In this document: positions 1-8,059 of the stretch, in pieces
Layout: every line of letters starts with the position of its first letter
Position numbering within the stretch: the stretch's first letter is position 1
Source of the DNA: HXMU1420-2 sp034670145
GTDB taxonomy: Bacteria; Pseudomonadota; Alphaproteobacteria; Rhodobacterales; Rhodobacteraceae
Length of the DNA: 64,000 nt
Direction of reading: 5' to 3'
NCBI GenBank assembly: GCA_034670145.1
Contig: JAXMOA010000011.1
Span: 62,001-126,000, forward strand
Position numbers and translations under genes: made by a program
Notes under the pieces: generated by a model
Databases searched by the model: none
Told to the model about the DNA's origin: nothing
Seen by the model: the letters and a program-made list of their open reading frames with translations, nothing else

Positions 1-116
1 TGCCAGTTTGCGTTGTGCTCATTTTCCCTCACACCGGAAAAGGCGAACGCGTTCCCCTTGCGGGGGGGCGAAATGCAGGCGATAGACAATCGGGTCATCG
101 CGTATCTGGTTGGGAA

Positions 117-800
117 ATGCTTAACAATCTGCTGGAACTCAGTCTTATTCGTCATAGCGGGCAGCATGTTGCTGACCTGAATGCGGCGGGCTATGAGGTT
201 GTTGCACCATCGGATTTTGCGGAAATCGCCGAGATGGTGAACGCGACGGGGCGCAATCAGCAGACCCCGATGCTGTCGCTGAATCGAAATGATTTCACAC
301 GCAATGATGCGTTTTGGGTGTTTCTGCTGGAAAACGGTCAGCCGGTTGCCGGGACTGCGGCACGCTATACGGATCTGGGTGGCGAGAGTTTTGAAAGCTA
401 TTTCCGCCGCACCTCGCGCGAGCAATACAGCCGGGATACGGACCCGGTGGACAAGATTGCGGCGCCGGTTCTGGAGCGGCTGGACGGGCGGCTGATCTAT
501 CTGGGCGAGCTGGAGTTGCACCCGGATCATCGCGGCAAACCGCGTCAGCTGTTTCGGCTGACCCGGGTTCTGATGGCGATGTCGGTGCTGAAATGGCCGA
601 GCTTTGACGTGATTTACGCCTTTGTGCCGAAACAGCATGTGAAGCTGGCGGATGGCTATGGATTTTCCTGGAAGGTGCCGCGCGCCATCACCTGGACCGA
701 TCCGCCGCCGTTGGGCCGGCGCGACGATCATTGGCTGGTGGCCACGTCACGGGTGGATTTCGAACATGCCTGGTCGGGCCCGGATCCGTTTGATTTCTAA
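117..800 (+). CDS. GNAT-like N-acyltransferase domain protein
   Basis: A 227-residue protein with an acetyl-CoA-binding-like segment at about residues 128-145 (GELELHPDHRGK followed by a helix), which resembles GNAT motif A. The N-terminal half has the 'PVAGTAARY' strand common in N-acyl amino acid synthase/GNAT proteins. I chose the ATG at 117. The same frame is open to the left window edge, and a GTG at 15 would add 34 residues that look non-protein-like. It converges with the downstream regulator gene, with only about 30 bp between the stops. Family-level call only; the acyl acceptor is unknown. Confidence 0.6.
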   Translation: MLNNLLELSLIRHSGQHVADLNAAGYEVVAPSDFAEIAEMVNATGRNQQTPMLSLNRNDFTRNDAFWVFLLENGQPVAGTAARYTDLGGESFESYFRRTSREQYSRDTDPVDKIAAPVLERLDGRLIYLGELELHPDHRGKPRQLFRLTRVLMAMSVLKWPSFDVIYAFVPKQHVKLADGYGFSWKVPRAITWTDPPPLGRRDDHWLVATSRVDFEHAWSGPDPFDF

Positions 801-830
801 GCCGGAACGGGCTGTGAAAACGCGGGAAGC

Positions 831-1541
831 TCAGATAGGTTTTGCGTGGACCAGCGTGTATTCGGCCCCGTTCAGATCCCTGACCCGCGCCACCACACGC
901 CGATAGGTGTGACGCACCCTTTTGTTGCCGAACACGACGTCGATGGCTTCGTCTGAGACCATATAGGGGACCTCGGCCGAGCGGGCATGGGCGTGGAGCA
1001 CGCGGTTGATCAGGGTGCGGTCAAATTTGCTGACCACATCGGTGTAGTGGCTTTCGTCTTCCAGCCCCAGTTGTTTGGTGACCAGGCTTTGACGTCCGAT
1101 TTGCGCCGGGCGCATGAGCACGTCAGTGGATTCGACCGGGTGGAACAGGTCGACGCAATCGCGGATGGCGTCAAAATTGCTGAGCAAGGCGCCCTCGCTG
1201 GCCAGCCAGTCGAGGATTTGTTCGGTTCCGATTTCAAAGCCTTTGCGCATCAGGTCAAGCTGGGCGGATTGCAGGGCGGATGTATAGGCCGAGGCGGCGC
1301 GGTGGTGCAGCTGGGACTGGCCCTCTTCCGACAGGATCGACATGCTGGCGCGGTTTTCCGAGAAGTAGCTGAGCGGCACGTCGAAGAGTTTGGCCAGCTT
1401 GTCCATGGTGGAAAACGGGATCTCGCGCTGATTCTTGAGCTGCGCGTGCAGGGTGCCATAGGCGACGCCGCTTTTCTGGCAGGCCAGTTTCAGGGACAGG
1501 CCGTGCTTGTCGCACAGGCCCTTGATCCGTTGTTCCAGCAT
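831..1541 (-). CDS. XRE-family helix-turn-helix regulator with long C-terminal domain
   Basis: A 236-residue protein. Residues 1-65 form a Cro/CI-type HTH ('GLSLKLACQKSGVAYGTLHAQLKN', then 'LAKLFDVPLSYF'). The roughly 170-residue C-terminal region ends in a compact beta-rich segment ('HTYRRVVARVRDLNGAEYTLVHAK') that may sense a ligand; I do not recognise it. The gene reads leftward from a region with a perfect 14-bp palindrome inside its likely promoter, so autoregulation is likely. It converges with the GNAT-like gene. The regulated target is unknown. Confidence 0.8.
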   Translation of the reverse strand: MLEQRIKGLCDKHGLSLKLACQKSGVAYGTLHAQLKNQREIPFSTMDKLAKLFDVPLSYFSENRASMSILSEEGQSQLHHRAASAYTSALQSAQLDLMRKGFEIGTEQILDWLASEGALLSNFDAIRDCVDLFHPVESTDVLMRPAQIGRQSLVTKQLGLEDESHYTDVVSKFDRTLINRVLHAHARSAEVPYMVSDEAIDVVFGNKRVRHTYRRVVARVRDLNGAEYTLVHAKPI

Positions 1542-1570
1542 TGGGGGGCCTCGTTACTGCGGTTTGGCTC

Positions 1571-1612
1571 AGGATAATCTACATATGTAGACTAGCAATC
1601 TACGTTTGTTGA
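1571..1612 (-). promoter_or_regulatory. Promoter with tandem palindromic operators
   Basis: A perfect palindrome TCTACATATGTAGA lies at 1578-1591. A degenerate copy (TCTACGTTTGTTGA) sits at 1599-1612, so equivalent positions are 21 bp apart, about two helical turns. On the minus strand a TTGCTA (1593-1598) and a TATCCT (1571-1576) spaced by 16 bp could be the -35 and -10 boxes of the XRE gene starting at 1541. The perfect palindrome would then occupy the spacer, a classical repressor position. The palindromes are seen directly; the promoter assignment is inference. Confidence 0.5.
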
Positions 1613-1701
1613 CACAAGCGGTGCAAGTTCACACTTTGGTCGCATGGATTCTGTCGAGATTTTTGAAACCCAAGGTAAATTTATGAGTGAGCAAGAACTT
1701 G

Positions 1702-2064
1702 TTAGTCTTGTTCTGCGGGCTTTGTTGGATCAGTCAGATCCGCGTTTGCAGACAATTCTAGTGCGTAAGCTTGGAACGCCTGCTTTAGCGGATGAGGTAA
1801 ACGAGAGTATAGCTCTGCTATCTCGACATGGCGTAACAATTCCGGATCATCCAAAAACTGATCCAGACCCAGGCCAAAGAACTCTGCGACTTTCTTAGCG
1901 TCATCGACATTGGTGGTGGCGTTTTCGCGTTGTTTCAGTTTTTTCAGCTGGCTTTCCGAGACGCCGGAGCCGATGGCAACAGCGCGTAGGGAGAGGCCGG
2001 ATTTATCCAGAGCGTCAATGAAAGCGTCTCGAAATTTGCGTGTCATAGGTACTATTGTCCCCAT
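1702..2064 (-). CDS. Small XRE-family transcriptional regulator
   Basis: A 120-residue HTH protein. The recognition region ('SGLSLRAVAIGSGVSESQLKKLKQ') is followed by 'DDAKKVAEFFGLGLDQFL', and the C-terminal helix ('EIAELYSRLPHPLKQAFQAYA') is typical of XRE repressors of mobile or stress loci. The ATG at 2064 is used; an alternative ATG lies at 2046. The local GC content is visibly lower than in neighbouring genes. A 17-bp inverted repeat lies just upstream. An 84-codon frame on the other strand overlaps the 3' half and is judged spurious. Confidence 0.75.
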   Translation of the reverse strand: MGTIVPMTRKFRDAFIDALDKSGLSLRAVAIGSGVSESQLKKLKQRENATTNVDDAKKVAEFFGLGLDQFLDDPELLRHVEIAELYSRLPHPLKQAFQAYALELSANADLTDPTKPAEQD

Positions 2065-2072
2065 TGTGGCTG

Positions 2073-2089
2073 CCTGTGTTTAGCACAGG
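2073..2089. promoter_or_regulatory. Inverted repeat upstream of small XRE gene
   Basis: CCTGTG-N5-CACAGG lies 9 bp upstream of the ATG at 2064. The position and symmetry suit an autoregulatory operator for the adjacent HTH protein. The repeat is seen in sequence; the function is inferred. Confidence 0.35.
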
Positions 2090-2160
2090 TTGGGCATGAG
2101 GCAAGCTTTGATCGCGTCATTGGGCAGGTTTTGGTCTCGCGGGGCTGTCGGGGGCTGCGC

Positions 2161-3675
2161 CTAGCGGAGGCGCAGGTCCATGACCCAGCGCCCGCCGGCG
2201 GTGTCCAGGTGGTGGCAGCCCAGCAGCGCGGGCAGGGTATCGGGCGTGATATGGCGGACGCGATGTTCGGCGTAGCGGGTGGCGGAGAGCTGGGTGATTT
2301 CCAGGATGTTGATGCCCCAGCCGTAGATGCCGCCGGAATTGTCCTGGCTCACCCGGTAGAGTTTGTTGTCGATATGGTGGATGCGCCCGCCGCCGCGGGC
2401 GCGGTCGGCGCCGATCACCACGGGGTTGAGCGGGTGGGGCTCGGCAAAGGCGAGGTCCGGGCCGCTGGTGCGAAACAGGTGGAGTTCGCCGCAGAAGTCG
2501 TTGAAGCCGTCCTGGCTGTAACCGGTGAGCAGCCACCAGTCGTCTTGATGTTCAAAGAGGATTGTATCGGCGAGGCCCTGGCCCTCGAAAGCGGTGGCGT
2601 GGAGGGTCCAGGTGAGGGGGAAGTCGATGGCGCGCCAGATTTCGAGGCGCTGGGCCTGATGGGTTTCCGGCATCATGTAGATCTGACCCTGATGGCGGAA
2701 GAGGTAGGGAAAGCTGAGGTGATGGGGGACGACATGGGCGCGGCCGAGGTAGGTCATGCCGGTGTCGGTCAGCACGCCGGCGCCGATATGGCCGAGCCGG
2801 GTGTCGTAGTCGTAGTCTTCGAACAGGCAATAGACCTGGCCGTTGTGCTCCATCAGGAAAGGGTCTGCCCAGAAATGGCGGCGGGGCATGGGCAGGTCGT
2901 GGCCCTGGTTGGGATCGAGGCTGAGCAGGTCGCCGGTGCCGATGCGCAGGCTGAAGCCGCCGGGGTTGCCGCCGGCCTTGACGCGTTGTTTGTGGATGAC
3001 GCGGCGGGCGATTTCGCGTGCGGTACGGTAGCCATAGCCGGCGAGGCTGGCCTGTGGTTCGGGTGCGGGCGTGGGTTCGGGTGTGGGGCCGGGGGGCAGG
3101 GTTTGGTCTTGCTGGAGGCGGGCGAGGGCGTGAATCACCAGCTGGACGGATTTTTCCTGGATGTAGCCTGCGTTGCGGCGTGCTGCGAATTTGGTGTCGT
3201 AGACGGCATGGGCGTGCTGGGTTGAGGTGCCTTTTGGGCTGAGGATGTCGAGGGTGACGGCGGTTGTGGGTTGTGCGGCCATGGCGGCGGCGGACCCGGC
3301 GTCCGGGGCATAGGCGCTGAGGCGCCAGAGCCCGTGGCGGGTGGCCGTGGCGAGCCGGGTTGTGGCCGGATCATGGGTGAAGTCGATGATCACGTCACAA
3401 GTCTCGACGCTGTCCGGCACCGGCTGGGGCGTGGCGGGCGCCCAATGGCGGGGCGTATAGGGCGCGGGCAAGGGCACGACGCGCGCTTCGAGGGCGCAGA
3501 GCAGCGGCCGGCGGCTGGGCGGCGGGTTGGCGGACCAAAGGGCCGAGATCTGATAGCGCGGATCGTCGGTGAGGTGATCCAAGAGGCGCAGCGCGCCGTC
3601 CGGGTGTGTGCCATCAGGCAAGATGAGAGCCACCGACAATTGCGCCGCTGGCTGGAGGTTTGGTTGACTGCTCAA
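2161..3675 (-). CDS. GINT1-like beta-propeller (glycan-modifying) protein
   Basis: A 504-residue protein in two parts. Residues 1 to about 180 resemble a formyltransferase-like domain ('CDVIIDFTHDPATTRLA'). A proline-rich linker of about 25 residues follows, then a C-terminal beta-propeller starting near residue 265 with 'FWADPFLMEHNGQVYCLFEDY'. That motif is typical of the N-terminal domain of plant glucosamine inositolphosphorylceramide transferase 1 and of GH43/68-like propellers. Bacterial relatives often sit in polysaccharide loci; here none is adjacent. The start is a TTG at 3675 with GGAG seven bases upstream. The domain identity is fairly sure; the reaction is unknown. Confidence 0.6.
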   Translation of the reverse strand: MSSQPNLQPAAQLSVALILPDGTHPDGALRLLDHLTDDPRYQISALWSANPPPSRRPLLCALEARVVPLPAPYTPRHWAPATPQPVPDSVETCDVIIDFTHDPATTRLATATRHGLWRLSAYAPDAGSAAAMAAQPTTAVTLDILSPKGTSTQHAHAVYDTKFAARRNAGYIQEKSVQLVIHALARLQQDQTLPPGPTPEPTPAPEPQASLAGYGYRTAREIARRVIHKQRVKAGGNPGGFSLRIGTGDLLSLDPNQGHDLPMPRRHFWADPFLMEHNGQVYCLFEDYDYDTRLGHIGAGVLTDTGMTYLGRAHVVPHHLSFPYLFRHQGQIYMMPETHQAQRLEIWRAIDFPLTWTLHATAFEGQGLADTILFEHQDDWWLLTGYSQDGFNDFCGELHLFRTSGPDLAFAEPHPLNPVVIGADRARGGGRIHHIDNKLYRVSQDNSGGIYGWGINILEITQLSATRYAEHRVRHITPDTLPALLGCHHLDTAGGRWVMDLRLR

Positions 3676-3792
3676 TGTCCCGCTCCGGTTAATGATCCGG
3701 TATTTTACGCAAATTTATGGACCTGCGCATATCAGGAACTTGTGGCGAAAGTTTGGCTGCAGTCCTTTCGCGGGGCCAGAGTCTGGTCGCGT

Positions 3793-5466
3793 TCAGTCCT
3801 TGGGGGGGGGCGATTTATGGGGTGCGGCCTTGCGGTCGCGGTATTTGACGGTGAGTTCCTTGGGGTATTCGTCTTCGTCGTAGACGCCCAGGACGATGCC
3901 TTTGCCCCGGCTTTTGGTGCGCATTTCGATCAGTTGCTCTTGTGAGCGGGTGGTGCGTTGCGAGGGGCGGCGGGTCCAGGCGAAGAGGGCGTCGTAGAGC
4001 GTGGCGATGACCTGGGCGTGCGCGTTTGACTCGCCAAGGTCGTTGAGTTCGTCCGGGTCGGCCTGGAGGTCGAACAGCATGGGGCGGTCGCCGCTTTCGA
4101 AATGGATGAGTTTCCAGTCCTTGTTGGCGACCATGAACATATGCGCTTTTTTCGGGTCGGCCTTGAGGATGTTGCCGACGCCGCTGGGCCCGTAGTCGTA
4201 TTCGCAGAATACATGGCTGCGGGGGGTGTCCTGGGTCTGGCCGTGGAGAATGGGCAGGAGCGAGTGGCCTTCGAGGATGTGATCGGCCGGTGTGCCGCCT
4301 GCGGCCTCGACAAAGGTTGGGGCGAGGTCGATGGATTCCACCAGCGCGTCGCAGGTGGTGCCGCGGGTGGCGTCGGCCTCGGGGGAGGGATCGTAGATGA
4401 TCAGCGGGACTTTGGTGGAGCTGTCCTGGAAGAAGGTTTTTTCGCCCATCCAGTGATCGCCCAGGAAATCGCCGTGGTCCGAGGTGAGGACGATCATTGT
4501 TTCGTCCATTCGGCCTGTGTCTTCGAGCCATTTGAACAGGCGGCCCATCTGGTCGTCGACCTGTTTGATCAGCCCCATATAGGCCGGAATAACCGAGTCG
4601 CGCACGTCATCGCGGCTGAAGGCCTTGCCGATGATGGAGCCCATGAAGGCCTGGAAGACCGGGTGGTTGGAGTTGCGTTCGGCCTCGCTGCGCAGGGGCG
4701 GGAGGACGTGTTCGGGGCCGAACATGCTGGCGTAGGGTTCGGGGACGATATAGGGCCAATGCGGCTTGATATAGCTGAGATGGCAGAGCCAGGGGTCTTG
4801 CGCCTGTTCCATGAACTCGATGCCGCGGCTGGTGAGATAGGGGGTTTCGCTGTCGGGTTCGTCGATGTTTGCGGCCTCGGTGCTGTTCTTGAGGAACCAG
4901 CCGGAGAGCACATTGCCATCTGCGTCGAGCCCGGAGTTGGCGAAGTCGTGCCAGGGGTTATCGCTTTCGTAGCCTTTGGCGCGGAGCCATTCGTTGTAGA
5001 TCTTGGCGCCATCGGGGTCGTAGGAGCCGTCGGGGCCTTCGGGGAGCATTCCGTCGTCGCGTTCGAAGACGTCAAAGCCGCATTCGGCGACGCGGGCGCC
5101 GATGATGCTGTCGGGGGCGAGGCCGAGGCGGGCCATGCCTTCGGCGTCGGCGCGCATGTGGGTTTTGCCGACGAGCCAGGTGTTCATGCCGAGCGGGCGC
5201 AGGTGGTCGCCCAGGGTCATTTCGCCGACCTTGAGCGGGATGGCGTTGGTGGTGGCACCGTGGGAATGGACGTAGCGGCCCGTATAGGTGGACATGCGCG
5301 AAGAGCCGCAAATCGGGGATTGGATGTAGTTGCGGGTAAAGCGGACGCCCTTGGCCGCAAGCGCGTCTATGTTCGGCGTGTGCAGGTGGGGGTGGCCATA
5401 GCAGCTGAGGTAATCCCAGCGCAGTTGATCGAACATGATGAACAGGATGTTCTTTGTCTTGGCCAT
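3793..5466 (-). CDS. Sulfatase / phosphonate monoester hydrolase-family enzyme with atypical active-site motif
   Basis: A 557-residue alkaline-phosphatase-superfamily hydrolase. Metal-binding residues are visible at D13 ('FIMFDQLRWD') and near residues 329-331 ('SDHGDFLGDH'). The modification site normally reads C-x-P-x-R. Here it is C53-G-S-S-R, followed by the expected 'MSTYTGRY'. The proline is replaced by serine, so conversion of C53 to formylglycine is uncertain. The ATG at 5466 is preceded by a strong AGGGGG site; an upstream start at 5538 is less likely. There is no signal peptide, so it is probably cytoplasmic, like phosphonate monoesterases. The substrate is unknown. Confidence 0.8.
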   Translation of the reverse strand: MAKTKNILFIMFDQLRWDYLSCYGHPHLHTPNIDALAAKGVRFTRNYIQSPICGSSRMSTYTGRYVHSHGATTNAIPLKVGEMTLGDHLRPLGMNTWLVGKTHMRADAEGMARLGLAPDSIIGARVAECGFDVFERDDGMLPEGPDGSYDPDGAKIYNEWLRAKGYESDNPWHDFANSGLDADGNVLSGWFLKNSTEAANIDEPDSETPYLTSRGIEFMEQAQDPWLCHLSYIKPHWPYIVPEPYASMFGPEHVLPPLRSEAERNSNHPVFQAFMGSIIGKAFSRDDVRDSVIPAYMGLIKQVDDQMGRLFKWLEDTGRMDETMIVLTSDHGDFLGDHWMGEKTFFQDSSTKVPLIIYDPSPEADATRGTTCDALVESIDLAPTFVEAAGGTPADHILEGHSLLPILHGQTQDTPRSHVFCEYDYGPSGVGNILKADPKKAHMFMVANKDWKLIHFESGDRPMLFDLQADPDELNDLGESNAHAQVIATLYDALFAWTRRPSQRTTRSQEQLIEMRTKSRGKGIVLGVYDEDEYPKELTVKYRDRKAAPHKSPPPKD

Positions 5467-5553
5467 GTTTTCCCCCTGAGGTCTGTGTGTTCGGTGAACT
5501 CCGCGTTTGGTTGTGCGCTGTGCTTGTGCGGAGGTCAACCGGTTGCTGTGGGG

Positions 5554-6591
5554 TCAGAAGTGGCTGAGGAACCTGTCGATGTCTTCGGCCGAGATGGACC
5601 AGTCACAGACCAGGCGAGCGCCCAGCAGTTCATCCGGATCCTCGCCCTGAAGTTCGCCGTCCCAGACGTAGTAGAGTGCGCCGGAGTCGTGCAGGCGCTG
5701 GTGTACGGCGCGGGGGAATCTGGCGAAGATCATATTGGCCTGGGGCGGGTGCATGAAGGTGGCGCCGGCCTGTTCGAGCCCGGCCATGAGGCGGGCGCAA
5801 TTGTCGTTGGCGGCGCGTGCGGAACGCAGCCAGAGGTCATCGTGCAGGTAGGCCTGCATCTGGGCCGAGAGGTAGCGGTGTTTGGAGAACAGGTGGGCGC
5901 TGCGTTTGCGGCGCAGTTCAAACTCCCAGGCTTTGGCCGGGTCAAAGAGCATGACGGCCTCGACCCCCATGCAGCCGTTCTTGGTGCCTCCGAAGCTGAG
6001 CGCGTCGACGCCCAGGCGCCAGGTCATTTCGGCGGGTGAGGCGTTGAGTTTGACCAGGGCATTGGCAAAGCGGGCGCCGTCCATGTGGACGGGCACCCCG
6101 AATTCTTTGGCGGCGGCGGTGAGGGCGGAGAGTTCTTCGAGCGTATAGACGCCGCCGCGTTCGGTCACCTGGGTGATGGAGACAGCGCCGCGCTGGGGCC
6201 CGTGGACGCCGCGGGTTTCTTCGCCTGCGATCGAGGCGCGCAGGGCGTCGGCTGTCATTTTGTCACCACCGGGCACAAGCGTGAGCTTGGCGCCGCCGGT
6301 GAAGAATTCGGGGGCGTTGCATTCATCTTCGTGGATATGGGCCACGGTGGAGCAGAACACGGTTTCGAATGGCTGCGTCAGGGTTGCGAGCGCCAGAGAG
6401 TTGGCGGCGGTGCCTGTGGCGACCAGGTAGACGGCGGCCTCGGGCGCTTCGAAGATGCGGCGCAGTTCGGATGTGACCTCTTGCATGATCGGGTCGGCGC
6501 CATAGGGCAGGGCGTAACCGGTATTGGAGGCGGCGAGGGCCTGCATCAGTTCGGGATGCACCGGGCCGGAGTTGTCAGAGGCGAAATACAT
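5554..6591 (-). CDS. ltaE: Low-specificity L-threonine aldolase
   Basis: A 345-residue PLP enzyme of the beta-eliminating lyase/threonine aldolase family, which cleaves L-threonine or allo-threonine to glycine and acetaldehyde. It shows 'FASDNSGPVHPELMQAL' at the N-terminus, the 'THIHEDEC'-type segment ('AHIHEDECNAPEFF'), the 'HMDGARFANA' strand carrying the PLP-binding Asp, and the Schiff-base lysine at about K204 in 'SFGGTKNG'. The length matches the family. It lies 1 bp from the downstream YcgN-like gene on the same strand, so the two could share a transcript. Confidence 0.9.
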   Translation of the reverse strand: MYFASDNSGPVHPELMQALAASNTGYALPYGADPIMQEVTSELRRIFEAPEAAVYLVATGTAANSLALATLTQPFETVFCSTVAHIHEDECNAPEFFTGGAKLTLVPGGDKMTADALRASIAGEETRGVHGPQRGAVSITQVTERGGVYTLEELSALTAAAKEFGVPVHMDGARFANALVKLNASPAEMTWRLGVDALSFGGTKNGCMGVEAVMLFDPAKAWEFELRRKRSAHLFSKHRYLSAQMQAYLHDDLWLRSARAANDNCARLMAGLEQAGATFMHPPQANMIFARFPRAVHQRLHDSGALYYVWDGELQGEDPDELLGARLVCDWSISAEDIDRFLSHF

Positions 6592-6592
6592 G

Positions 6593-7072
6593 TCAGGCGG
6601 GTTCCTCGATGATGTAGTTGTCCCACTCCTCTTCGGGAGTATCGAATTCGGAGACTGTCATACCCTGTACCGAGACTCCAGCGCGGTGGACGCTGTCGGG
6701 ATCGCCCGAGATCAGCGGGTGCCAGTCATAGAGGGGGCGGCCCTCCCACAGCAGGCGATAGGCGCAGGTGCGGGGCATCCAGTAGGCGTGGGTGTCCAGG
6801 TTGTCGGGGCGCAGGACGATGCAGTCGGGCACGAACTGGTGGCGGATGTCGTATTGGGCGCAATGGCAGGTGGCATCGTCCAGCAGGCGGCAGGCGACGC
6901 GGGTGAGTTCGACTTCGCCGGTGTCTTCGTATTCCAGTTTGTTCAGGCAGCATTTGCCGCATCCGTCGCAGAGCGCCTCCCATTCGCGCGGGGACATTTT
7001 GGAGAGCGGTTTACGCTCCCAAAAGCGGGTGGCGAGGTTGTCGCGGTCGATCGGGTCTGTTGGGCTGGTCAT
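6593..7072 (-). CDS. YcgN-family cysteine-cluster protein (UPF0260)
   Basis: A 159-residue cytoplasmic protein of the YkgJ/YcgN zinc- or iron-chelating cysteine-cluster type. It has 'CDGCGKCC' near residue 38, then 'CRLLDD..CHC' and 'RTCAYRLL', matching the conserved family layout. The biochemical role of the family is not established. The ATG at 7072 overlaps the stop of ribF as ATGA, which argues for this start over the upstream in-frame one and for translational coupling. Confidence 0.85.
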   Translation of the reverse strand: MTSPTDPIDRDNLATRFWERKPLSKMSPREWEALCDGCGKCCLNKLEYEDTGEVELTRVACRLLDDATCHCAQYDIRHQFVPDCIVLRPDNLDTHAYWMPRTCAYRLLWEGRPLYDWHPLISGDPDSVHRAGVSVQGMTVSEFDTPEEEWDNYIIEEPA

Positions 7073-8001
7073 AGGGCGGCCAGGATGGCGCGGGCCTGGA
7101 CGCAATCTGCGTCCATCTGGGTGATCAGCGCGTCGAGCCCGTCGAATTTCGCCTCGGGGCGCAGGTATTCGACCAGGCCGACAGAGAGGGTTGCGCCGTA
7201 GAGGTCGCCGGAGAAGTCGAACAGGAAGGTTTCGAGGTTGGGGCGGTTTTCGCCGAACATGGGGCGGACGCCCATGCTGGCTGCGCCGTGATAGGTGCCT
7301 TTGTGCGGTCCGTCGAGCACATCGACCAGCACGGCATAGACGCCAAAGGCCGGGGGCAGCAGCCCGTCGATGGACATGTTGGCGGTTGGGTAGCCCAGTT
7401 CGCGGCCGCGTTGTTCGCCGGATATGACCGGGCCTTCGATGCGGTGCCAGTGTCCGAGCATATCGGCGGCGTCGCGGGGGCGGGCCTCTTGCAGGGCGGC
7501 GCGGATGGCGGAGGACGAGACGGTTTGCGTATCGTGGTCCAGCAGGGGCGCCAGGGTCACGCCAAAGCCCATTTCGGCACCGAAGCGGGCCAGGTCCTGT
7601 GCCGTGCCGGCGCGCCCTTTGCCAAAGCAGAAATCCGAGCCGACGACCACATGGGTCAGGCCCAGCCCGTCGGCGATGACGGTGCGGGCGAAGGCCTCGG
7701 GGCTGAGCCCGGCGAGGGCGGCGTTGAATTGCAGCTCGTACAGGCGGTCAACGCCGAGTTTTTCGAGCCGGCTGGCGCGGGCCTCGGCGCTCATCAGCCG
7801 GAAGGCGGGCGCGTTCGGGGCAAAGTATTGGCGTGGGTGGGGTTCGAAAGTGAGCAGGCCCAGAGGCGCCTGGGGCGCGGCGGAGCGCGCCATTTCGATG
7901 ACCGAGCGATGGCCCAGGTGCACCCCGTCGAAATTCCCGATGGCGACGCTGGCGCCGCGATCCTGGGGTTTGACAAACTGATAGTCTCTGATGATCCGCA
8001 T
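7069..8001 (-). CDS. ribF: Bifunctional riboflavin kinase / FAD synthetase
   Basis: A 310-residue RibF that phosphorylates riboflavin to FMN and adenylylates FMN to FAD. The N-terminal nucleotidyltransferase carries 'GNFDGVHLGH', and the C-terminal kinase domain carries 'GRELGYPTANM' and 'LETFLFDFSGDLYG'. The ATG at 8001 (MRIIRDYQ) is chosen because the upstream TTG adds an atypical leader. Its stop overlaps the start of the YcgN-like gene. Confidence 0.95.
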   Translation of the reverse strand: MRIIRDYQFVKPQDRGASVAIGNFDGVHLGHRSVIEMARSAAPQAPLGLLTFEPHPRQYFAPNAPAFRLMSAEARASRLEKLGVDRLYELQFNAALAGLSPEAFARTVIADGLGLTHVVVGSDFCFGKGRAGTAQDLARFGAEMGFGVTLAPLLDHDTQTVSSSAIRAALQEARPRDAADMLGHWHRIEGPVISGEQRGRELGYPTANMSIDGLLPPAFGVYAVLVDVLDGPHKGTYHGAASMGVRPMFGENRPNLETFLFDFSGDLYGATLSVGLVEYLRPEAKFDGLDALITQMDADCVQARAILAAL

Positions 8002-8059
8002 GGTTCTGGGCCTAGCGTTCTGATGAGGGGGGTTCAAGCGGGATATGACGTCAATCGGG

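Noticed and set aside
1644..1898. 84-codon plus-strand frame
   Set aside because: It overlaps the C-terminal half of the small XRE gene, whose helix-rich C-terminus is typical of the family. The plus-strand frame has no recognisable domain.
4102..6039. 645-codon plus-strand frame opposite sulfatase and threonine aldolase
   Set aside because: The Gly/Ala/Val-rich antisense translation has no domain and covers two well-supported genes.
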